From: Ruminococcaceae bacterium UBA2857
Lineage (GTDB): Bacteria > Bacillota > Clostridia > Oscillospirales > Acutalibacteraceae
Direction: 5' to 3'
Assembly: GCA_002350705.1 (NCBI GenBank)
Contig: DEFH01000011.1
Coordinates: forward strand, 1 to 15,107
DNA: 15,107 bases
Position numbers and translations under genes: made by a program. The notes beneath the pieces were generated by a model that was given only the letters and a program-made list of their open reading frames with translations, ran no database searches and was not told the origin of the DNA. This document shows, piece by piece, positions 5,828-12,589 of this stretch. Within the stretch, counting starts at the first letter, position 1. Each line of letters begins with the position of its first letter.

Positions 5828-7128
5828 TTGATATTCTTTTTTACGACCGATAAGGTGCTGGATCTCAACGGTCACAAAATTCAGGTCAACGACATCAGAA
5901 ACAAGGAAAACGGTTCTGATAAATACTCTCAGTCCGATAACTCAAAACATTTCAATACCGTTTTGTTTTCCGTTACAAACAAGGCAAAAACGGATTTATC
6001 TATACCAAACAGTTTACTACTGCAAGCAAGGATTATGGCTTTTACCTTGGTGATATGAGAGTTACCAACCTCAATAACGGCACTCTTGACAAAGACGGCT
6101 GGCATTATGACGAAAAAACAAATACTCTCACCCTCAAAAATTACACACTTACGTCAAAGGGTACGAAAACAGGCAGCTATGCAATAGGCACATCCACCTA
6201 TCCCCGAACAACTGCGGCAATATTTGCGGACAATGACTTGACAATCAACCTTATCGGAGATAATACCATAACAAAACTTGTTGAGAGCAATACAAGATAT
6301 GAAGATGTCATCTACGGTTACGGAAATATAACTCTTACAGGTGACGGCAATCTGACACTTATCAATACAGGCTATCAATATTTCAATGCAGGTTCGGGCA
6401 TTACATCTGCAAAAAATATTTATCTTAAAAATACAGGTAAATTAACTGTTGACAATGCAATGGGTGCATTCACCTGCGAAAACAGCGGAACTGTATATTA
6501 TTACAACGGTGAAATAGACTATAACGGTTTACTGTCCTCCAATGTATATTACGGCTCTCTGATATACGACAAAGGCACATTCTCCGCTGAAAACAAGGTT
6601 CATGCACTTACGGCTTATACAGGTGAAAATGAAGACAGCGAAATTTCGGAAAGTGATATTGCCGCTAATGCCAAAAAAGAAAAAATCCTTATGCACATTA
6701 TTCCGACACATGATTGCAGCTTGGAAGTTGAAAATCCCGAATATCTTGTGATAAGTGATAAGGAACACGGTAGCATTTATTATAAGAGCTGTGAATGTGG
6801 TCACGCTGACAAACAAAATACATTTACAGTACCGTATGCAGAACCTCTGCAAAATACTTCCACGATTTCCGCAGAAACAATTACTTTGGGTGAATCCGTC
6901 ACACTGAAAGGCACTGCCACAGGCGGCACAGCTCCCTATACCTATGCCATGCTGTATAAACAGACCTCTCAGACAAAGTGGACTACCAAACAGGATTTCA
7001 AGACAAATGCAAATGTTGCTGTCAAGCCTGCCAATGCAACAACTTATGATGTCTGCATCAAAGTCAAGGACAGTACAGGCACCATTGAAAAGAAATTCTT
7101 TACGGTAACGGTGAAAAAGGCAACCTGA
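5828..7128 (+). pseudogene. Frameshifted beta-helix / Ig-module surface protein remnant
   Basis: Two frames together make one decayed gene. The first, from a TTG at 5828, reads TTDKVLDLNGHKIQVNDI and stays coherent to about 5980 (NTVLFSVTNK). It then loses sense, while the next frame continues KNGFIYTKQFTTASKDYGFYLGD and runs to the stop at 7126-7128. A one-base deletion in AACAAGG (5978-5984) explains the break. The middle part has repeated strand motifs such as NTLTLKNYTL, DLTINLIGDNTITK and NITLTGDGNLTL, typical of right-handed beta-helix or Cthe_2159-like carbohydrate-binding proteins. The C-terminus (6841-7113) is one Ig-like module nearly identical to those of the LRR protein. There is no signal peptide: the 5' end is missing next to the repressor gene. 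The intact ancestor was probably a secreted glycan-associated protein. Confidence 0.75.
6841..7113 (+). repeat. Ig-like module, inverted copy of the LRR gene array
   Basis: The segment from EPLQNTSTISAETITLG through VAVKPANATTYDVCIKVKD to GTIEKKFFTVTV is one 91-residue module. It matches the two 3'-most modules of the minus-strand LRR gene (1340-1895) closely, in the opposite orientation and about 5 kb away. Confidence 0.85.
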
Positions 7129-7150
7129 TAAATTTTATATCACAAAAAAT

Positions 7151-7184
7151 ACCGCCCTTTCGATTGTAATATCGAAAGGGCGGT
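7151..7184. terminator. 14-bp GC-rich terminator hairpin
   Basis: A perfect 14-bp stem (7151-7164 against 7171-7184) with a 6-base loop lies 22 bases after the beta-helix remnant. The clear T-run (ATTTTTT) is on the minus strand; on plus the hairpin is followed by GTTATAATATTT, a poorer tract that doubles as a promoter -10. It may end plus-strand transcription weakly and block antisense transcription strongly. Confidence 0.7.
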
Positions 7185-7192
7185 GTTATAAT
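7164..7192 (+). promoter_or_regulatory. Promoter of the HD-moxR operon, embedded in the hairpin
   Basis: TTGTAA (7164-7169) and TATAAT (7187-7192) are 17 bases apart and the -10 is extended by TGT (7184-7186). The -35 lies in the loop and stem of the 7151-7184 hairpin. The predicted start point is near 7199, about 73 bases before the HD gene. No other promoter is visible before moxR. Confidence 0.55.
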
Positions 7193-7271
7193 ATTTCTAT
7201 CAGAATGTATCAGGGGAGGGAAAACAGCAGATTAATTGATACGGAAATCGGAAACATTCAGGAGGAGAAAA

Positions 7272-7733
7272 ATGATTTATACACCCATGACCAAAAAAGC
7301 TTTGAAAATCTGCTTTGAAGCACACAAGAATCAAACGGATAAAACAGGACTTCCCTATGTATTTCATCCTTTTCACCTTGCGGAGCAGATGAAAGATGAA
7401 ACCACTACGATTGTGGCGTTGTTGCATGATGTGGTTGAAGATACGGAAATGACTCTGGATGACCTCAGAAAAGAGGGCTTTGGTGATGAGGTGACAGACG
7501 CTCTGGCATTGCTCACCCATAATCCCCAAGTGCCTTATATGGATTACGTGGAGCAAATAAAAACAAATCCTGTTGCCAAGGCTGTCAAACTGGCCGATTT
7601 GACACATAACAGCGATTTGACGAGATTGGATAGTATCACTGATTTTGACCTGAAGAGAAATGAAAAATACAGGGAAGCCATACAGCGTCTTCGGGGGATC
7701 GTAAAATCCGACACAATGAAGTCGGAAAATTAA
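7272..7733 (+). CDS. Small RelA/SpoT-like HD-domain hydrolase
   Basis: This 153-residue soluble protein carries the metal-binding set of RelA/SpoT and MESH1-type HD hydrolases: H32 (YVFHP), H52-D53 with E56-D57 (LLHDVVED) and D109 with N113 (KLADLTHN). The order and spacing match enzymes that remove the 3'-pyrophosphate from (p)ppGpp or hydrolyse related nucleotides. There is no synthetase, TGS or ACT domain, so it would be a stand-alone small alarmone hydrolase or a relative with another nucleotide substrate. The ATG at 7272 follows GGAGGAG (7261-7267) by 4 bases; the in-frame TTG at 7236 has no such site. It is 63 bases upstream of moxR on the same strand with no terminator between, so it is probably the first gene of that operon. 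The exact substrate is not shown by sequence. Confidence 0.8.
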   Translation: MIYTPMTKKALKICFEAHKNQTDKTGLPYVFHPFHLAEQMKDETTTIVALLHDVVEDTEMTLDDLRKEGFGDEVTDALALLTHNPQVPYMDYVEQIKTNPVAKAVKLADLTHNSDLTRLDSITDFDLKRNEKYREAIQRLRGIVKSDTMKSEN

Positions 7734-7747
7734 AATCAAAAAACAAG

Positions 7748-7796
7748 AAAGGAGTATGTTACTGTAAAACACGCAATTTTACAGTAACGGAATAAG
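7748..7796 (+). promoter_or_regulatory. SD-hairpin-AUG translation start region of moxR
   Basis: A strong AAAGGAG (7748-7754) lies 42 bases from the moxR ATG. Between them is a perfect 12-bp hairpin (7758-7769 against 7777-7788, 7-base loop). If the hairpin folds, the SD and ATG are brought to an effective distance of about 11 bases. Only a weak GG lies close to the ATG. An ATG at 7756 follows the SD by one base and opens a 3-codon frame, too close for good initiation. Structure is read by eye. Confidence 0.55.
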
Positions 7797-8726
7797 ATGA
7801 ATCCACAGATTGAAAAACTCATTGAAAATATTGAAAAAATCATTGTCGGCAAAAGAAATGCCATTGTGATGGTCATTGCATCCATGCTTTCCGAAGGACA
7901 TATTTTGATTGAAGATGTGCCCGGTGTCGGAAAAACAAGACTGGTTTCTGCCCTTGCAAGCTCGGTTGACGGACACTTTAACAGAATACAGCTTACACCC
8001 GATATTATGCCTTCGGATATTGTAGGCTTTTCCATGATCGATCCCAATACAAGAGAATTACAATATAAAACAGGTGCGGCTATGTGTAACTTTCTTTTGG
8101 CCGATGAAATCAACAGAGCTTCCCCGAAAGCACAGTCCAGCCTTCTGGAAGTCATGGAGGAACGCCAGATTTCACTTGACGGCAACACAATGACACTGCC
8201 CAAGCCGTTTATGGTGCTTGCTACACAGAACCCTGTGGAAACTTATGGTACATATCATCTTCCCGAAGCACAAATGGACCGTTTCATGATGAAAATTTCG
8301 ATGGGCTATCCGTCACCGGAAGAAGAATTTGACATTATTACCCGTTCCGAAACCAATCAGTTTTCACAGAAACTCGATGCCGTTATGAGCCTTGACGATA
8401 TTATCAGGCACATGGAAGCCGTCAAAAAAGTCCGCTGTAGTGACAGTATCAAAAAATATATCGTGGAATTGCTCAATGCGACAAGAAATTCCAAACTGAT
8501 CAGTCTGGGAGCGTCTCCGCGTGCCGGTATTGCCCTGCTGAGAGCTGCCAAAGCATTGGCATATATTATGGGAAGAGAATATGTTGTGCCGGATGACATC
8601 AGAGATGTCATGCCTGCTGTGCTTTCTCACAGACTGATGCTTTCCTTACACGGAAAATCTGCCTTGCCAAGTGCGGAGGAAGTCCTCAAAGAAACAGCAA
8701 AATCTGTGGCTGTCCCGTTGCAATGA
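7797..8726 (+). CDS. moxR: MoxR-family AAA+ ATPase
   Basis: This 309-residue protein is a MoxR/RavA-type AAA+ ATPase, a cytoplasmic chaperone thought to remodel or activate partners encoded next to it. Visible motifs are Walker A GVGKT (43-47), Walker B LLADE with D103-E104, sensor-1 ATQNP with N145, and the MoxR signature GTYHLPEAQMDRF (151-163) that includes an arginine-finger candidate R162. The C-terminal half is the usual helical lid. Length is normal for the family. It is the first of three tightly spaced genes: the DUF58 gene starts 13 bases after its stop, and the transglutaminase follows. This MoxR-DUF58-TgpA order is widespread in bacteria, but the client in this branch is not established. 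Its start region has an unusual hairpin between SD and ATG. Confidence 0.93.
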   Translation: MNPQIEKLIENIEKIIVGKRNAIVMVIASMLSEGHILIEDVPGVGKTRLVSALASSVDGHFNRIQLTPDIMPSDIVGFSMIDPNTRELQYKTGAAMCNFLLADEINRASPKAQSSLLEVMEERQISLDGNTMTLPKPFMVLATQNPVETYGTYHLPEAQMDRFMMKISMGYPSPEEEFDIITRSETNQFSQKLDAVMSLDDIIRHMEAVKKVRCSDSIKKYIVELLNATRNSKLISLGASPRAGIALLRAAKALAYIMGREYVVPDDIRDVMPAVLSHRLMLSLHGKSALPSAEEVLKETAKSVAVPLQ

Positions 8727-8739
8727 CAGGTGACGCAAT

Positions 8740-9927
8740 ATGAAAAATGCAAAAAAAATATCCATACAGAGAACTTTGAAAGCCTTGTGTGCGTATGCAG
8801 GGTGTGTCGGCATTGCTTTTCTGGTAATGTATCTGGTTAACGGTACAGTAGGAGTACTTTTAATTACTGCTTTGAGCTGTGCCCTGGTGCTTTCCGCTGC
8901 TGCGGCACTGAGTGTTGTGCATTTTGTCAGAGTAGAATTGTCACTGGATAAACAGGCACTTTTTAAGGGAGAAACATTGATTTGTTCCGCCAGCATGAAC
9001 AAAAAAATATTGATTCCTGCTCCCATGATAGAAGTATATATAGAGTGTACCCCACAACTTTCCAAAGAAATCCAATTGTGTCGCGCCTCCCTTGCAGGGC
9101 AGGAAACCAATACCGTGAAAATTCCTGTCAAAGCCCGTTATTCGGGTGCGGCAAGGGTGAGTATCAAAGAAGTGCTGATTACGGATTATTTCGGAATCTT
9201 CCGTTTCAGGCTCGGAAACGGCATTATCAATGCCGAAAGTAATGTATCTGTTTATCCGAATATTCCCGATGTGCCTGTACAGACAAACTTTCTCAAAACA
9301 GCGGTACTTTTTTCCACAGATGATGACGAAGAAGAAACCAATGAAACAGCTCTCAGTCCGACAGGACAGCCCGGCTATGATTATAGGGAATACTATCCGG
9401 GAGATTCCATCAAAAGAATCAACTGGAAACTGTCCTCTAAAAAAGATGTCTATATGATAAGACTGGACGAAAAACTTGCAGGAGGGGGACAGGTATTCTT
9501 TCTGGATATGCCCATGACAGAGGAAAATGAAGAGACACTATCCGTACGTGACCGTATCATGGAAGGAATGTTGGCTGTATTTACCATGCTTGTCAGAGAG
9601 GGACGGGAAACCGTGTTTTTTCTTCCCGACAAGGAAGGATGGCACAAAATGGATGTCCGTAACGCTGCCGATATTCACACCATTCAACAACAGCTTGCCA
9701 ATTTTACACAGAGCCGTCAAAAAGATGTTGTTCCTCCCGAAATATTCGGCATGGGAAAAACACCGATCTGTTTTACGGCAGCCGTTGCCCAATCTCCGCA
9801 GTCTGCCGTCAGTATCGTTTCACAGCTTCCCGATGTTCTGCTGATTTGTGCTTCCTCCTCGAAACTGCCTCATATCACCTCGGAAATGTGGATCTTATCC
9901 CAAACCTTTGAACTTAAAAAACAGTAA
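8740..9927 (+). CDS. DUF58 domain-containing membrane protein
   Basis: This encodes 395 residues. Two hydrophobic segments at about 15-33 and 38-60 anchor the N-terminus, followed by a beta-rich domain (DYFGIFRFR, 149-157). The DUF58 hallmark spans about 212-241: YDYREYYPGDSIKRINWK then VYMIR. Members often have a vWA-like fold and are seen as partners of MoxR ATPases. The start is supported by AGGTGA 7 bases upstream. The gene lies 13 bases after moxR and 14 before the transglutaminase gene, so the three are very likely cotranscribed. The D-x-S-like MIDAS residues of true vWA domains are not clear by eye, so metal binding is uncertain. Function in the envelope is inferred from context only. 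Confidence 0.9.
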   Translation: MKNAKKISIQRTLKALCAYAGCVGIAFLVMYLVNGTVGVLLITALSCALVLSAAAALSVVHFVRVELSLDKQALFKGETLICSASMNKKILIPAPMIEVYIECTPQLSKEIQLCRASLAGQETNTVKIPVKARYSGAARVSIKEVLITDYFGIFRFRLGNGIINAESNVSVYPNIPDVPVQTNFLKTAVLFSTDDDEEETNETALSPTGQPGYDYREYYPGDSIKRINWKLSSKKDVYMIRLDEKLAGGGQVFFLDMPMTEENEETLSVRDRIMEGMLAVFTMLVREGRETVFFLPDKEGWHKMDVRNAADIHTIQQQLANFTQSRQKDVVPPEIFGMGKTPICFTAAVAQSPQSAVSIVSQLPDVLLICASSSKLPHITSEMWILSQTFELKKQ

Positions 9928-9941
9928 CGGAGGGAGATTTT

Positions 9942-12104
9942 ATGCCATTACATACAAACCTGAAAAATACAGCCCATCTTTCCCGCCTTGCCGAAAAGTT
10001 CAATGCTTATATCTGTCCGATTATGTTGGGCACAGCCGTTTGTTATGCGGTAGCCGATACCCTGTATCATGATTTGTCGGTAATATATACCATTCTTTTT
10101 GCGGCAGCTTCATGGCTTTTATTCGGACTTTTTGACCGTCTCAAAAAACAGAAGCGTCTGGGAGGACTGATTTATTTTGTTATTTTTCTTGCCCTTGCCG
10201 TATTGAGTGCACGGCTTGTCCGTACAGGCATACAGCAGGCACATGATATACAGGCTCCTTTGAAATGGTTTTTTGGGGACAGTGAGGAAGAGAATCAGCC
10301 GTTATTTCTGAATGCTGTTTTTATCGGAGGCGGTTTTTTCTTAATATCGATTCTGTACTATTTTACACAGATACGTTATCGCAGTCTTGGCGTCATGCTT
10401 TGCACATTGTTTCCGTTTGTTATCTATACCAAACGGGACGTCATTATGCCTGAATTAATGGTTACAGTCATTGTTGTATTGTATCTGGCAGTGATTGTTC
10501 ATAACAGGTATATTGATCCCTCACAGCAGAAAAAAGAAATTCTGCTGAAAATAGACCGTTCCTATGTCATCGGGATTGCTGTATTTGTTTCAGTCACAGG
10601 AACCGTTACCATGATACTTCCGAAACAGTCCTATGTTTCTCTGCTGGAACAAAATTCCGATATTCTCTCTTATACACAGACCTTTGGCGGTGACGAAAGC
10701 GGTACTTCCGATGAAATATCCGAAACCTCTTCCCAAAGGTACGGCGGAAGAAATTATACAGGAGCGATTTTGTTTACTTTCAGTACCGGCGGCAGTCAAA
10801 GCGTGTATTATTTGAGGAAACAGCCCTTTGATACCTTCAACGGCGATGTCTGGGAAACCAATTTAAACGGTGTCAACCGATATTTTTATACCCCTGCATA
10901 CCCCGAATATACCATTAAAGATATTTTGGATGATATGGGGAAACTTGATATCAATGACGTTCCCGAAATGAAATTGTATAGAGGTTTCGCAGAGGGAAAT
11001 AATTTTTCACCGTTATATCTTCCTGCCCCGCTCGGTACAATCATAGAAACAGAGGATGATTGGTACTACAGAAAATTCGTTGACGGCAGAATTGAAAGAC
11101 TTTACCATCCGGAAAGAAATCTGCGTGAGGCTTTTCGGTTTTATGAAGAGAACAGCCGAATGATCGACTATGCCCGCACACTCGGATTCAATGCGGTAAG
11201 CTATCAGGAATTTCTGTCACAGCATGATTCGGAGGAAGCTCAAAGACTGTATGCCGATTATTACAGTGCATTCATGAGATATTCCGATCAAAACGGTATT
11301 TCTCCCCGGGTGGCGGAGCTTGCACAGCAGATTACCCGCAACTATGATTCGGATATCGAAAAGGCAGCGGCTCTGGAACAGTATTTTGAAAACAACGGCT
11401 ATCTCTATGATGAAAGCTACATCCCTGAAGATACATCCGTTGACTACTTCATTTTTGAGGGAAAAAAGGGCATATGTACCAATTATGCCACGGCCATGAC
11501 GCTCATGGCAAGAAGTATCGGACTCACGGCAAGATATGTCGAGGGCTTTGCCGCCTTTGAAAAAAATGACGACGGTCAGTTTGTCATCCGTGACAGACAC
11601 GCTCACGCATTTGTGGAAGTTTATATTCCCGCATTCGGCTGGATGACATTTGATCCGACTGTATCGGGATATATGAGTATACAGGAAGAAACCCGGAATG
11701 ATTTTGATGCCGTCATGCAGTTTTTGAGCTATTTTCTGGTTATGATGATTGTGGCGGTATGTATCATATTGTTTCTGCTCCGTGACCGTATCGCAGAATG
11801 TGTGTTCCGTGTCGTACAGCTTTTCCGCAGTCCCGAAAAGCGTACCCTGAAATTATATGCCCATGTCATAAGGCTGGCTGATTTTTCATCAGGCAGCGAT
11901 CACCGCTCGTATACGGTAAAAATGCTCAGGGAATATCTGGTGACATCAAGAGGCGTTTGTCCCGAAAAGCTGTTTGTTCTCTTTGAAAAGACGGCTTTCG
12001 GTGGATATCAGCCCTGTCGGGACGAATATCGTGAGGCATACAGGGAATATAAAAAATGCTATCGTTATCTGAGGAAAATTCCAAAGAAAAAACCTGTCAA
12101 ATGA
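9942..12104 (+). CDS. TgpA-like transmembrane transglutaminase
   Basis: This is a 720-residue membrane protein with about seven hydrophobic segments in residues 20-230, a large external region, one more membrane helix at about 594-613 and a basic cytoplasmic tail. The external part holds a transglutaminase core with the full triad: C512 in KGICTNYATAMTLMARS, H555 in RHAHAFVEVY and D571 in MTFDPTV. Such TgpA/DUF3488-type proteins are the usual third member of MoxR-DUF58 cassettes and are thought to act on cell-surface peptides or proteins as a cross-linker or protease; the substrate here is unknown. GGAGGGAG (9929-9936) lies 5 bases before the ATG. No terminator is visible after the stop, and a truncated frame follows 46 bases later. 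Confidence 0.92.
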   Translation: MPLHTNLKNTAHLSRLAEKFNAYICPIMLGTAVCYAVADTLYHDLSVIYTILFAAASWLLFGLFDRLKKQKRLGGLIYFVIFLALAVLSARLVRTGIQQAHDIQAPLKWFFGDSEEENQPLFLNAVFIGGGFFLISILYYFTQIRYRSLGVMLCTLFPFVIYTKRDVIMPELMVTVIVVLYLAVIVHNRYIDPSQQKKEILLKIDRSYVIGIAVFVSVTGTVTMILPKQSYVSLLEQNSDILSYTQTFGGDESGTSDEISETSSQRYGGRNYTGAILFTFSTGGSQSVYYLRKQPFDTFNGDVWETNLNGVNRYFYTPAYPEYTIKDILDDMGKLDINDVPEMKLYRGFAEGNNFSPLYLPAPLGTIIETEDDWYYRKFVDGRIERLYHPERNLREAFRFYEENSRMIDYARTLGFNAVSYQEFLSQHDSEEAQRLYADYYSAFMRYSDQNGISPRVAELAQQITRNYDSDIEKAAALEQYFENNGYLYDESYIPEDTSVDYFIFEGKKGICTNYATAMTLMARSIGLTARYVEGFAAFEKNDDGQFVIRDRHAHAFVEVYIPAFGWMTFDPTVSGYMSIQEETRNDFDAVMQFLSYFLVMMIVAVCIILFLLRDRIAECVFRVVQLFRSPEKRTLKLYAHVIRLADFSSGSDHRSYTVKMLREYLVTSRGVCPEKLFVLFEKTAFGGYQPCRDEYREAYREYKKCYRYLRKIPKKKPVK

Positions 12105-12150
12105 TATGTGTATGATATATGGTGTATTGTGCGGAATAAGGAGGAAAAAT

Positions 12151-12258
12151 ATGTCAGAATACCGGTTTTACGGATGGCAAACAGCCGAGCAAAATTATCA
12201 CATGAAAATTTTTGTATTTTTCCATTTTGAAACTATTGACATTTCGCCAACTGCATGA
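12151..12258 (+). pseudogene. Truncated 35-codon frame after the transglutaminase gene
   Basis: A perfect AAGGAGG (12138-12144) lies 6 bases before ATG and a frame that begins MSEYRFYGWQTAEQNYH and ends with TGA at 12256-12258. The first 12 or so codons look like a real gene start. From memory, uncharacterised proteins beginning (x)EYxYYxxxTIDRPLT exist, but I could not check. The rest is A/T-rich, contains the trp promoter -35, and gives FHFETIDISPTA, which has no family look. The likely reading is a gene whose body was lost when the trp leader came to lie behind it. A genuine 35-residue protein cannot be excluded. Confidence 0.45.
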
Positions 12259-12264
12259 TATAAT
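12236..12264 (+). promoter_or_regulatory. Consensus promoter of the trp operon
   Basis: TTGACA (12236-12241) and TATAAT (12259-12264) are both perfect and separated by 17 bases. Transcription should start near 12271, just before the T-box leader. A maximal promoter suits a leader-controlled operon, where control is exerted by termination rather than initiation. Confidence 0.92.
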
Positions 12265-12270
12265 TCCATT

Positions 12271-12568
12271 AATTTCATAACAAAACAAAAACCGTTGAAG
12301 CGGAGATAACGGCAGTTATGCCTTTACAGAGAGCCTGCGTTGCTGAGAGTCAGGAAAGAAACAAGTTGTCAAATGGACCGCTGAGGGCACAGTCAAACGG
12401 AACTGTATTTTCCGGAGTATTCTGTGACGTTGCAGGCAGACGTTATTTGCCGGGGATATGTCAGTATCCTGCTAAAGTGCACGGAGTTCCGTGAATTAAG
12501 GTGGCACCACGGATAATGGAATTTATTCGTCCTTAACAGAATTTTGCAGTTCTGTTAAGGGCGTTTTT
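12271..12568 (+). promoter_or_regulatory. T-box riboswitch for tRNA-Trp
   Basis: This leader has the T-box parts in order. The base of stem I pairs AGCGG (12299-12303) with CCGCT (12378-12382). The specifier is TGG (12374-12376), followed by the usual A. A GCTG near 12342 fits the GNUG element. The stem IIA/B pseudoknot is ACAGT/ACTGT (12389-12393, 12402-12406) with CGGA pairing to TCCG (12398-12401, 12411-12414). Stem III is CACGG-AGTT-CCGTG (12480-12493). The T-box AAGGTGGCACCACGG (12498-12512) has a UGGC bulge complementary to the GCCA end of tRNA-Trp. AAGG can pair with CCTT at 12531-12534 to form the antiterminator. Uncharged tRNA-Trp should switch on trpEGD. Confidence 0.95.
12528..12568 (+). 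terminator. T-box intrinsic terminator
   Basis: A 14-bp stem (12528-12541 against 12550-12563, one wobble) with an 8-base loop is followed by TTTTT. Its 5' arm includes CCTT (12531-12534), which the antiterminator needs, so the two forms exclude each other. It ends just ahead of the trpE ribosome binding site. Confidence 0.93.
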
Positions 12569-12589
12569 ATTTGTCAGGAGGAAATGTGT

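Noticed and set aside
5803..5853. A 16-codon frame (MSKATDSKIDILFYDR) just after the plus-strand -10 box
   Set aside because: It has no ribosome binding site, would be leaderless, and ends inside the region where the beta-helix frame begins; probably chance, or the extreme 5' end of a lost gene.
5828..6058. Treating 5828-6058 and 6055-7128 as two separate translationally coupled genes
   Set aside because: Sense is continuous across the two frames near 5980, well before the second ATG, which lacks a good ribosome binding site; a frameshifted single gene explains it better.
7756..7767. A three-codon leader frame (M-L-L) after the strong SD before moxR
   Set aside because: The SD is only one base from this ATG, too close for normal initiation; the hairpin explanation fits better.
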